From NCBI RefSeq assembly GCF_014203275.1, contig NZ_JACHIP010000003.1:186001-250000 (forward strand): 64,000 nt of DNA, written 5' to 3'. The notes under the pieces were generated by a model. It did no database searches. It was not told the origin of the DNA and worked only from the letters and a program-made list of their open reading frames with translations. A program made the translations under genes and the position numbers. The stretch is from Granulicella aggregans (lineage in GTDB: Bacteria > Acidobacteriota > Terriglobia > Terriglobales > Acidobacteriaceae). Positions 1 through 7,372 of the stretch are shown here, piece after piece (position 1 is the stretch's first letter; every line of letters starts with the position of its first letter).

Positions 1-1
1 G

Positions 2-577
2 GCGCTGAAGCATCGCGCGGCGGAGTCTGAGACGGAAAGCGGAAAAGCGCTGGCGATAGCCCCAACCTTTGCCGCTGCCCACATCCTGCAGGCGAGCCAA
101 CAGTTGGCGCTGAAGGACTACGCAGGGGCCATTGCGAATGTGGATCAGGCAAGAAAGAGTGAACCGGATGCGCAGTGGTCGGGATTGATCCTGGCGGGAG
201 CGTACAACAGCCTCCGTCGCTACGGAGACGCCATGGAAGTGATTCTGAGCCTTGATGGCTCGGAGGCGGAGTGTTGGCAGGCGAAGTACGAACATGCGCG
301 TGCGGCGATTGGCCTGGGTGATGTCGATGAGGCGCTGAGGTGGAGTTCCGCGGCCTGGGAAGCCGCTCCTCACAACTTCTCCGACGCTATCCTGATGCGT
401 TCCAATGCGCTGATCCTGGCGCACCATTGGACCGAGGCCTCCGACAAGCTCTACGCCTACCTTGCGATGCCGGGAGCGCAACCGCATCGGGAAGAGGCGA
501 GGGCCGCACTGGACAATGTGACGCAGAGGATGAAGGCGGAGCACAAGCCGCAGGGAGTTACCCTGGCATCGCGATAG
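2..577 (+). CDS. TPR-repeat protein, 5' end outside the window
   Basis: The reading frame is open from base 2 to the TAG at 575-577, so the gene starts before the window and only its C-terminal ~191 residues are seen. The peptide is Ala/Leu/Glu-rich with the spacing of helix-turn-helix TPR units, for example AAHILQASQQLALKDYAGAI, then SLRRYGDAMEVILSL and AIGLGDVDEALRWSSAAWE. TPR repeats are protein-interaction scaffolds, often in secreted or outer-membrane proteins of this phylum. A TTG at 104 inside the frame is probably an ordinary Leu codon. No catalytic domain is visible, so the function of the full protein cannot be given. The next gene starts 120 bases downstream with its own ribosome binding site. 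Confidence 0.6.
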   Translation, partial: ALKHRAAESETESGKALAIAPTFAAAHILQASQQLALKDYAGAIANVDQARKSEPDAQWSGLILAGAYNSLRRYGDAMEVILSLDGSEAECWQAKYEHARAAIGLGDVDEALRWSSAAWEAAPHNFSDAILMRSNALILAHHWTEASDKLYAYLAMPGAQPHREEARAALDNVTQRMKAEHKPQGVTLASR

Positions 578-697
578 ACCGCAGTCAATTCCTTTTCCAG
601 AGATGCTGTAACCTTCCCGGGCCGTTCGACTCGAATGGCCATTGCGGGGCGGCGATGTGGCTGGATGTTTCCCTTGCATTATCGAAAGGGATACATC

Positions 698-1273
698 ATG
701 TCGCTTCAACGAAAGATCAAGTTTCTTGCACTTCCAGCCTTGTTGCTGGCCTTTTGGCTATTACAGCCGCGGAGTTTTGCCGCAACCCCTGCGGTTGGAG
801 AGAAGGCTGCCGACTTCACGCTCAAGACTCCGGATGGCCAGCCAGTAAGACTGTTCGAGCTGACAGGAAACAGCCGTGTCGTCCTGATCGTGCTGCGTGG
901 ATATCCAGGCTACCAGTGCCCGTATTGCGTGCGGCAGGTACACGACGTGATCGAGCATGCCGCAGAGTTTCAAGCGGCCAAAGCCGAGGTGCTGTTGGTG
1001 TATCCCGGGCCTCCGGCTGAACTTGATCAGCACGCGAAGGAGTTCCTGGCAAAGCAGAACCCGCTGCCCGCAGGAGTTCACCTCGTGATCGATCCGGACT
1101 ACAGCTTCACGAACCTGTATGGCCTTCGTTGGAACGCGGAGCACGAGACCGCTTACCCTTCGACCTTCATCATCGACGGTAGCAAGACTGTTGTCTTTCG
1201 CAAGGTGTCGAAGGGCCACGGAGACCGGACTAACTCTGCCGAGATTCTTTCGGAGCTGAAGCAGGCTCGCTAA
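698..1273 (+). CDS. Exported AhpC/TSA-type thiol peroxidase or thioredoxin-like protein
   Basis: This is a 191-residue protein with an N-terminal hydrophobic export segment (about residues 8-28, ending SFAA), followed by a redoxin/peroxiredoxin domain that opens with the family phrase GEKAADFTLKTPDGQPV. The active-site loop reads YQCPYC, giving a CxxC pair at Cys74 and Cys77, and the C-terminal half has YPSTFIIDGSKTVVFRKV as in thioredoxin folds. The likely role is reduction of peroxides or disulfides in the periplasm or at the membrane. The start was set at ATG 698 because GAAAGGG lies seven bases upstream; an in-frame upstream extension to 635 has no such support. The CxxC pattern is closer to bacterioferritin-comigratory or TlpA-like proteins than to typical 2-Cys AhpC, so the exact substrate is unknown. 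Confidence 0.75.
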   Translation: MSLQRKIKFLALPALLLAFWLLQPRSFAATPAVGEKAADFTLKTPDGQPVRLFELTGNSRVVLIVLRGYPGYQCPYCVRQVHDVIEHAAEFQAAKAEVLLVYPGPPAELDQHAKEFLAKQNPLPAGVHLVIDPDYSFTNLYGLRWNAEHETAYPSTFIIDGSKTVVFRKVSKGHGDRTNSAEILSELKQAR

Positions 1274-1281
1274 GCGAGCCT
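1263..1281. terminator. Convergent hairpin with a stop codon in its loop
   Basis: AGGCTCGC at 1263-1270 pairs perfectly with GCGAGCCT at 1274-1281. The three-base loop is the TAA stop codon of the thiol-disulfide gene, and the opposite-strand stop of the polyprenyl synthase (1280-1282) overlaps the right arm. Its place between convergent genes fits a bidirectional termination structure, but there is no T tract on either side. Confidence 0.45.
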
Positions 1282-2269
1282 AGCGGTCGCGGCTGGTGAC
1301 GAAGCCGGGGACCCAGAGCAAAGCTCGCTTGGCCTCGGTCTCGGGCAAATCCGCGATCGAGAGCCGGGCGGCTTCTGCATAAGCGCAGGCCGTGTCCATG
1401 GCGTAGTCGATCGAGCCGTGGCGGTTGAGGATCTCGAGAATCTGCGGATGCGAGACGTTCTCGAAGCTGCGGTCTGCAAGAACCTTGCGGATGGCCTCGC
1501 GGTCGGCTCCGGTGCCGCGTTCAAGAGCGTGGATGACGGCCAGCGTTGCCTTGCCCTCGCGGAGATCGCTGGCGACGGGCTTGCCGAGGACATCTTCCGA
1601 CGCGGTGAGGTCGAGAACGTCGTCGATGATCTGGAAGGCGAGGCCGAGGTTGCGGCCGTACTCGCCTAGCTGGCTGTCGGTCTCGTCACTTGCATGCGTG
1701 ATGGCCGCGCCGAGCTGCATGGAGACCTTGAAGAGGCACGCGGTCTTGCGGTAGATCAGGTCGAAGTACTCTTCCTCGTTGATCAGGTGACCGAGCTTCT
1801 GCATCTGCAGCAGTTCGCCTTCGACCATCTGCTGCGTGAGCGAGATGAGCAGGTCGAGCACGCGAAAGTTGCGCTCTTCAAGCGCCGTGTGGAAGGCCTG
1901 CATGTAGAGCCAGTCCCCGGCGAGGACGCACTTGGAGTTGCCCCAGGTGGTGTTGGAAGACGGGCGGCCTCGGCGAGTGTCAGCCTCGTCGATGATGTCG
2001 TCATGAACGAGCGTGGCCGTGTGCAGCATCTCTACGACCGCGCCAAGCTTGATGCGACTCTCGGACTCGCAGCCAAGGGCCTTGGCGCTCAAAAGCAGCA
2101 GCAGTGGGCGAATGCGCTTGCCACCGCCGGCGATGAGGTATTGGGCGATCTCGGTGATGACGGAGACGGGGGAAGCGGACTGCTCGGCGAACTCGCGCTC
2201 GATGGCGGCGAGATCGTCACGGAGAAGGTCGAAGACCTCTTTTGCCGTCGCGATGGAGAGCGTGCTCAC
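1280..2269 (-). CDS. Polyprenyl diphosphate synthase (trans-isoprenyl transferase)
   Basis: This 329-residue protein is an all-trans polyprenyl diphosphate synthase, which adds isopentenyl diphosphate units to an allylic primer to make the side chain of quinones. The two Asp-rich magnesium sites are intact: DDIID at residues 90-94 and DDVLD at 216-220, with GGGKRIRP (about 48-55) as the substrate-binding start. Length and motif order fit the octaprenyl/heptaprenyl (IspB/HepT) branch; chain length cannot be read from the sequence. The start is GTG at 2267-2269 with no clear Shine-Dalgarno, so an internal start is possible. It is convergent with the thiol-disulfide gene. The exact symbol is left open because ispB, hepT and sdsA cannot be told apart here. 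Confidence 0.9.
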   Translation of the reverse strand: MSTLSIATAKEVFDLLRDDLAAIEREFAEQSASPVSVITEIAQYLIAGGGKRIRPLLLLLSAKALGCESESRIKLGAVVEMLHTATLVHDDIIDEADTRRGRPSSNTTWGNSKCVLAGDWLYMQAFHTALEERNFRVLDLLISLTQQMVEGELLQMQKLGHLINEEEYFDLIYRKTACLFKVSMQLGAAITHASDETDSQLGEYGRNLGLAFQIIDDVLDLTASEDVLGKPVASDLREGKATLAVIHALERGTGADREAIRKVLADRSFENVSHPQILEILNRHGSIDYAMDTACAYAEAARLSIADLPETEAKRALLWVPGFVTSRDR

Positions 2270-2402
2270 TAATAATTGAGAGTAACAGGGTGACGATTAC
2301 GTTGCGATTCGTTTTGTGGGCCGGCGGGTGGGTGAAGATTCCCGCCGGGTTTGGAAATGGGACGAAAAAGGGCGTTACCGATGTGGGACGTGAACAAAGC
2401 TT

Positions 2403-2459
2403 GTCATCCTGAGCGGAGTCCGTCGCGCTCTTTGCGACGGACGCAGTCGAAGGACCTGC
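2403..2459. repeat. Intergenic hairpin repeat, family C
   Basis: A 'GTCATCCTGAGCGGAG ... GTCGAAGGACC' unit holds a perfect 9-bp stem, GTCCGTCGC (2418-2426) with GCGACGGAC (2434-2442). Related units occur at 30857-30913 and 42197-42256 in the opposite orientation. It occupies most of the 214-bp gap between yajQ and the polyprenyl synthase. Confidence 0.6.
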
Positions 2460-2483
2460 TTTTTTGTATGAGCGGAACTCCGC

Positions 2484-2984
2484 CTAGTTGGAGCGGAAGT
2501 TGGTAAACTGAAGATCCACCCCGATGTCCTTCGCGCGCAGCAAGGACATGATGTCCTGCAGCGTGTCCTTGTCCTTGCTCACGACGCGGACGGTGTCTCC
2601 CTGGATGCTGGCGTTCGCCTTCTTCTTCGAGTCCTTGATGGCGGCCACGATGATCTTCGCCTTGTCGGACGGGATGCCCTGGACAAGCTTGATCTTCTGG
2701 CGAACGCTCTGCCCGGCGGCAGGCTCAATCTTTTCGAACTCGAGGTTCTTAAGCGAGACGCCGCGCTTGACGAGCTTCTGCGAGAGGATCTCTTTGACGG
2801 CGGTGAGCTTGTAGTCGTCCGAGGATGACAGTTGAATGGTGTCGTCGCCCTCGAGGTCGATCTTCGACTTCGAGTCCTTCAGGTCGAAGCGTGAGCCGAC
2901 CTCTTTTACTGCCTGGTCGATTGCGTTCTTTACTTCCTGAAGCTCTACTTTGCTGACTACGTCGAAGCTGCTATCGGATGCCAT
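2484..2984 (-). CDS. yajQ: YajQ family cyclic di-GMP/nucleotide-binding protein
   Basis: A 166-residue protein of usual YajQ length (about 160-165) and with the family opening SSFDVVSKVELQEVKNAIDQ, followed by RFDLKDSKSKIDL and the C-terminal GVDLQFTNFR. The fold is two ferredoxin-like domains. Members bind nucleotides, and in Xanthomonas a YajQ protein binds cyclic di-GMP and works with a transcription factor. That ligand is family knowledge and not shown here. The start at 2982-2984 has AAAGGAAAAAG just upstream, a strong ribosome binding site. It is read toward the polyprenyl synthase gene across a 214-bp gap holding a hairpin repeat. Confidence 0.93.
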   Translation of the reverse strand: MASDSSFDVVSKVELQEVKNAIDQAVKEVGSRFDLKDSKSKIDLEGDDTIQLSSSDDYKLTAVKEILSQKLVKRGVSLKNLEFEKIEPAAGQSVRQKIKLVQGIPSDKAKIIVAAIKDSKKKANASIQGDTVRVVSKDKDTLQDIMSLLRAKDIGVDLQFTNFRSN

Positions 2985-3032
2985 GTCTTTTTCCTTTGTT
3001 CTGTCGGTGTCTATTATCGCAGGCTTCGTCGA

Positions 3033-3857
3033 TCAGGCAACGGTGGGGAAGAGGCGGAGGAAGTTCGCCGTGGTCAGTTCGGCGAGGGCCTCTGCGGAGA
3101 TGCCGCGAAGCTCCGCAAGAAACGCTGCCGTGTGCGCGACAAAGGCGGGCTCGTTGCGCTTGCCGCGTAGCGGGATCGGAGCGAGGAAGGGGGCGTCTGT
3201 CTCGACGAGGATGCGATCGGCGGGAGCGAAGGCTGCGGCGTCACGGATGCCTTGGGCCTTCGGGTAAGTAAGATTCCCGGCGAATGAGAGATAGAAGCCA
3301 AGATCCAGCGAGCGCTTCGCATGTTCGAGATCGCCGGAGAAGCAGTGCATCACGCCGGGGATGCCGTGAGGAGCCCAATGCTCGGCAATAAGGGCGAGCA
3401 GATCGTGCTCCGCATTCGCCGCGCCATATCTCTCCTTCGCGGCAGGGGTGGCCAGTTCGCTCGTCCGACAGTGGATCAAAATGGGCTTGCGAGCGGCGAC
3501 AGCGACCTCCATCTGCGCGATGAAAGCGGCCTGCTGCGTAAGGATATCGGGGTTCTCGACGTGGTAGTAGTCGAGACCGATCTCACCCACGGCAATGCAC
3601 TTCGGCTGCGCCACGAGCGCCGCCAGCTTCGACAAGTTGTCCGCCGTCGCCTGGTGCGCCTCCTGCGGATGGATGCCAGCACTGGCATAGACATTCGAGA
3701 GCCCATTCGCGATATCGAGGGCGCGGTGCATGTCGTCCGGGCCGTCGCCGATGCCGATGGCGAGGAGACGCTCAACACCGGCAGCCTCCGCATTGGCGAT
3801 GACTGCTTCAAGGTCGTCAGTGTAGAAGTCGAGATGGCAGTGGGAGTCGATGAGCAT
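3033..3857 (-). CDS. tatD: TatD family metal-dependent deoxyribonuclease
   Basis: A 274-residue TIM-barrel metallohydrolase. It starts MLIDSHCHLDF, giving the first metal pair HxH (residues 6 and 8). It continues with GEIGLDYYH (metal-ligand Glu), PILIHCR (His), GVMHCFSG (His) and LVETDAPFLAP (metal-ligand Asp), all diagnostic of TatD/YcfH enzymes. Members are 3'-5' exonucleases that process DNA ends in repair. It lies downstream of metG on the same strand, a neighbourhood (metG-tatD) that is common in bacteria, although here a 128-bp gap with hairpins separates the two. AGGA lies about 14 bases before the ATG, so the ribosome site is weak. Confidence 0.93.
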   Translation of the reverse strand: MLIDSHCHLDFYTDDLEAVIANAEAAGVERLLAIGIGDGPDDMHRALDIANGLSNVYASAGIHPQEAHQATADNLSKLAALVAQPKCIAVGEIGLDYYHVENPDILTQQAAFIAQMEVAVAARKPILIHCRTSELATPAAKERYGAANAEHDLLALIAEHWAPHGIPGVMHCFSGDLEHAKRSLDLGFYLSFAGNLTYPKAQGIRDAAAFAPADRILVETDAPFLAPIPLRGKRNEPAFVAHTAAFLAELRGISAEALAELTTANFLRLFPTVA

Positions 3858-3881
3858 AAAGGCGGCTGTCCTTGAGTTTTA

Positions 3882-3974
3882 CGTTCCCACGTCTCAGAAT
3901 CGAGACATGGGGCACCCTTACGTTGGCGGCGAGATAGCACTCGGGTGCCCCACATCTCGCCTTTGAGATGTGGG
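3882..3974. repeat. Cluster of nested hairpins between metG and tatD
   Basis: CCCACATCTC (3949-3958) pairs perfectly with GAGATGTGGG (3965-3974) around a 6-base loop. GGGGCACCC (3909-3917) pairs with GGGTGCCCC (3943-3951). An imperfect CCCACGTCTC/GAGACATGGG hairpin lies near 3885-3910. A CCCACATCTC-type hairpin also occurs at 21224-21250, so this is a repeat family and not a simple terminator. It could still end or attenuate the metG transcript before tatD. Confidence 0.5.
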
Positions 3975-3985
3975 ACGTAAGACGC

Positions 3986-6286
3986 TTATCTGAGCCGCGA
4001 TCCCAAAGCTATCTCTTCCCCAAACGTAGCCAGAACCGGCTTCCCATTCTCCCCATGGCTGGCGGCGAGCAGCATCCCGTGGCTCTCCAACCCACGCATC
4101 TTCCTCGGAGCGAGATTTGCGATGACGACGATGTTCCGCCCGATCAGGTCTTCGGGCGTATACCACTCGGCGATGCCGGAGAGGATTTGGCGCTTCTCGT
4201 AGCCGAGATCGACCTCGAGCCGGAGCAGCTTGTCGGCCTTGGGAATGCGCTCGGCGACGATGATCTTGGCGACGCGGAGGTCGATCTTTACGAAGTCGTC
4301 GATCGCGATCTGCGGAGTGTCGGGAATCTCCGACGCGGCTGCAGCGTTGGCGAAGGGCGCGGAGGCAGGCGCTTCCGTGTGCGAGGGCGTGCCGGGGCGC
4401 TCAGTGGTCAGGGCGGCGCTGCCGGCGACGTGAGTTGCTGCGTTGTCGCTGGAGATCGCGGTGCGCGGTCCGGCGGCGGGGTGATGCGAGGGGTGGTTCT
4501 CCTCGGCGGTGGGTGAAGCCTCGTCGATGAGGCTGGTCTGGGTCTTGGCGGCAGCAGCGGCCTGGGCGTTGTTCTCTTCGGTTGCGATCATGGCTTGGAT
4601 GAGTTCCTTGGGTGCTCGGGGAAAGATGGGGGCGAGCGGGCCGAGCTTGGTGCCGGGTTTCAGGCCGCCCCATTTTAGGTCTTTGAGTTCGCCGTTCTTT
4701 GCGGCTGCTTCGATTGGATTTTTGAAGCCAAGCTGCGACCAGACTTGCGCGGTGGCGTGCGGAAGGATCGGGTAGAGGAGGGCGGTGATGATGCGGATGG
4801 ATTCAGCGGCGGTGTAGAGAACTTCGCCACGCTTCAAGTCTTCCTCGGGACTTCCTTTCAGTTTCCACGGAGCGTGCATCGTTAGATAGCCGTCGACTTG
4901 GCCAACTAGCCTCAAAATTTGACTGGCTGCGGAATAATCTTCGAACCACTTGAAAGAGTCGAAAATTGCACCCACCATCTCTTCACGGAGCCTGTCACTT
5001 CCAAGCGTTACGCGTGTCGTCCCATCTAACAATCCAGTTTCAAAACTCTTGAAAAAAAGAGCTTCTGAATCTGGAGGCTGCGGAATAGTTTCGAACGTAT
5101 TTTGTATCTGAGTGAGTGTTCGGTTGACGAGGTTGCCGTAGCCATTCGCCAGATCGCTGTTGTAGCGCTGTACAAAAGCGTCGAAGCTGAAGCTGCCATC
5201 CTGTCCGAATGGAATTTCGCGGAGGAGGAAGTAGCGCAGTACATCCGTTGCGAAGAGGTCTTGTTCGGCTTTCAAAAGTTCGGGCTTGAGCGAGCCGAAG
5301 GCGTCAAGGATGGTCTCGGTGCGGACGACGTTGCCGCGCGACTTCGACATCTTCGACTCTTCGAAGAGGAGCCAGCCGTTGGCGACGATCGATTTCGGCA
5401 CCCACTTGTCGTTCCACTCTGCTTCGGTGAGCGTGGAGTCTGCCGGGCGCAGAGCCATCAGGAAAGCGGGCCAGTAGACGCAGTGGAAGCGGATGATCTC
5501 CTTGCCGACGAGGTGCAGGTTGGCGGGCCAGTAGCGCTCGAATTTCGCGATGTCTTCAGGCTTGTCGGAGCCGTAGCCGACAGCAGTCATGTAGTTGGCC
5601 AGCGCGTCGAGCCAGACGTAGATGACGTGGGAATCGTCGCCGGGGACGGGGATGCCCCACTTGAAGCTGGTGCGCGAGATGCTTAGGTCTTTAAGGCCCC
5701 CGCGAACAAACGAAAGAATCTCGTTGCGGCGCGAGTCGGGCTGGATGAGGAGTTCGTTCGACTCGATGCGGGCAGCAATGCGATCGCCGTATGCGGAGAG
5801 CTTGAAGTAGTAGTTCGACTCGCTGATGGTCTCGGTGATGTTGCCGCAGTCGGGACAGGGCTCGCCGGGGCCGACCTCGACGTAGGCCTCATCGGAGACG
5901 CAGTACTGGCCAGTGTAGGTGTCGGTGTAGATGGCGTCGTTCGCCTGCAGGTCGGCGAAGAGCTTCTGGACGCCCTGCTTGTGGCGGGCTTCGGTGGTGC
6001 GGATGAAGTCGTCGTTGGTGATGCCCATGCGGACCCAGAGGTCTGAGAAGGTCTTCGAGACCTGGTCGGCGAACTGCTGCGGCGGGATGCCTGCGGCGGC
6101 GGCGCTGCGCTCGATCTTCTGGCCGTGCTCGTCGGTGCCGGTGAGGAACCAGGTGTCGTCGCCGAGGAGGCGGTGGCGGCGCGCGATGACGTCGGCGACG
6201 ATGGTCGAGTACGCGTGGCCGATGTGCGGGCGCGCGTTGACGTAGTAGATCGGGGTGGTGAGGTAGAACTTTTTGTCGGAAGGCAT
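3986..6286 (-). CDS. metG: Methionyl-tRNA synthetase with C-terminal tRNA-binding domain
   Basis: A 766-residue class I synthetase that charges tRNA-Met. The HIGH motif is HIGH at residues 21-24 and the KMSKS motif is exact at 312-316. The connective peptide keeps a zinc-knuckle-type set (C129, C144, C147). After the anticodon-binding helices comes a low-complexity Ala/Thr/Pro linker (about residues 630-680), then a C-terminal EMAP-II/Trbp111-type OB fold (FVKIDLRVAKIIVAERIPKA). That domain dimerises the enzyme and grips the tRNA. The start was set at ATG 6284-6286 (MPSDKKFYLTTPIYYVNA), because the open frame continues 66 codons upstream only through repeat-like intergenic sequence. No good Shine-Dalgarno is seen at either start. 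Confidence 0.96.
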   Translation of the reverse strand: MPSDKKFYLTTPIYYVNARPHIGHAYSTIVADVIARRHRLLGDDTWFLTGTDEHGQKIERSAAAAGIPPQQFADQVSKTFSDLWVRMGITNDDFIRTTEARHKQGVQKLFADLQANDAIYTDTYTGQYCVSDEAYVEVGPGEPCPDCGNITETISESNYYFKLSAYGDRIAARIESNELLIQPDSRRNEILSFVRGGLKDLSISRTSFKWGIPVPGDDSHVIYVWLDALANYMTAVGYGSDKPEDIAKFERYWPANLHLVGKEIIRFHCVYWPAFLMALRPADSTLTEAEWNDKWVPKSIVANGWLLFEESKMSKSRGNVVRTETILDAFGSLKPELLKAEQDLFATDVLRYFLLREIPFGQDGSFSFDAFVQRYNSDLANGYGNLVNRTLTQIQNTFETIPQPPDSEALFFKSFETGLLDGTTRVTLGSDRLREEMVGAIFDSFKWFEDYSAASQILRLVGQVDGYLTMHAPWKLKGSPEEDLKRGEVLYTAAESIRIITALLYPILPHATAQVWSQLGFKNPIEAAAKNGELKDLKWGGLKPGTKLGPLAPIFPRAPKELIQAMIATEENNAQAAAAAKTQTSLIDEASPTAEENHPSHHPAAGPRTAISSDNAATHVAGSAALTTERPGTPSHTEAPASAPFANAAAASEIPDTPQIAIDDFVKIDLRVAKIIVAERIPKADKLLRLEVDLGYEKRQILSGIAEWYTPEDLIGRNIVVIANLAPRKMRGLESHGMLLAASHGENGKPVLATFGEEIALGSRLR

Positions 6287-6440
6287 CGCAAAGGCCAGTT
6301 TACCAGCAGGGTGTAGGGGGTAGGGTGTAGTGCCTGCGAGGTTGGGGCAGAGAGGTTCGGACGGTCTGGGCGATACGGGCGGAATGCGGGGATTTTTCGC
6401 GGTGCTCAGAATTACGGCAAAAGGCAAATGCAAGTGCAAA

Positions 6441-6467
6441 CGCAGATTCTCTTCGGGAATGACAAAC
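6441..6467. repeat. Short hairpin repeat, family D
   Basis: CGCAGATTCTCTTCGGGAAT followed by GACAAAC; the core is an ATTCCC-TTC-GGGAAT-like stem with one mismatch here. Other copies are at 20441-20466, 21359-21384 and 30778-30803. It lies upstream of metG, in the opposite-strand leader. Confidence 0.6.
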
Positions 6468-6528
6468 AAAGGGGAGTTGGTCACGAGTGTCGGCTGGCGG
6501 TATTTCGCTAAACCCTATTCCCTACAGC

Positions 6529-7284
6529 CTAGCGTTTGGCTGGGTCAGCAGGTGTATCGGTCGCCGTTTGTGGCGTGCCGACTTCCGATGCCTGGGACAT
6601 GCGGGCCAGGTTCAGGTGATCTTCCATCGCCTTGCGGGCGGCGGGCGGGTTGTGGGAGCGGATAGCGCGGTAGATCTCGCGGTGCATCCCGGCCGACTCT
6701 TTCAGGTCGAGTGAATTGTCGACGGTGAGGCGGCGATTGTCGTAGAGGTTCGAGGCGATGGTCTCCATGAGCGCCCCCAGAATCGGATTGCCCGACGCCC
6801 GGGCGATTGTCCGGTGGAAGCGGACGTCGTGGACGAGGTACTGCTGAGGATCGTCGAGTGCGGCGTACATCTCGGTGACCTCTTCGGAGAGTTCGGCGAT
6901 CTGCTCGTCGGTGGCGCGCTCGGCGGCTAGGGCGGCGATGCTGGATTCGACGACGAGGCGGGCCTCGAACATCTGCCAGGGCAGGAAGTGGTGCAGCGAG
7001 CCCAGGACGGAGAGGGAACTGGAGTCGAGCGCGGCGGGGCCGGTGGAGACGAAGGTTCCAGCGCCATGGCGGCTCTTGAGCACACCCATGGCGGAGAGGA
7101 AGCCGATGCCGGAGCGCAGGGTAGACCGGCTGATCTTGAGCGTTCGGGCGAGTTCGCGCTCGGGCGGGAGGCGGTCGCCGGGGTTTAGCTCGCCACGGTC
7201 GATGAGGCTGCGGACGTGCTCGACCACTTGCTGGGTGAGTTGACTGTGAGACGCGGAGTCGGCTGGAGTTTCTTTGGATTTCAT
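6529..7284 (-). CDS. FadR-type GntR transcriptional regulator (FCD domain)
   Basis: About 251 residues. The N-terminal winged helix reads QLTQQVVEHVRSLIDRGELN, then PGDRLPPERELARTLKISRS and LKSRHGAGTFV, the GntR signature. The C-terminal all-helical FCD ligand domain carries a likely metal-binding set, with VHDVRFHRTIARASGNPIL (Asp and His) and His residues in the last helices (MHREIYRAI, MEDHL). Family members repress or activate carbon-metabolism genes and respond to an organic acid or acyl ligand. The target is not evident, since the neighbours are metG and a sensor kinase on the other strand. The ATG at 7282-7284 was preferred; the frame extends to 7344 (20 more residues) and neither start has a clear ribosome site. 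Confidence 0.85.
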   Translation of the reverse strand: MKSKETPADSASHSQLTQQVVEHVRSLIDRGELNPGDRLPPERELARTLKISRSTLRSGIGFLSAMGVLKSRHGAGTFVSTGPAALDSSSLSVLGSLHHFLPWQMFEARLVVESSIAALAAERATDEQIAELSEEVTEMYAALDDPQQYLVHDVRFHRTIARASGNPILGALMETIASNLYDNRRLTVDNSLDLKESAGMHREIYRAIRSHNPPAARKAMEDHLNLARMSQASEVGTPQTATDTPADPAKR

Positions 7285-7372
7285 GGCTGTATGAGTTGGA
7301 AAGCTGGAGAAGGGTAACACGATGGAGACGGTGGGTTCCTGCATGAGGCGATTGGGCTTAGTGTAGTAAGCA

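Noticed and set aside
6287..6484. N-terminal extension of MetG by 66 residues
   Set aside because: It passes through a family D repeat and the family motif starts at MPSDKKFYLTTPIYYVNA.
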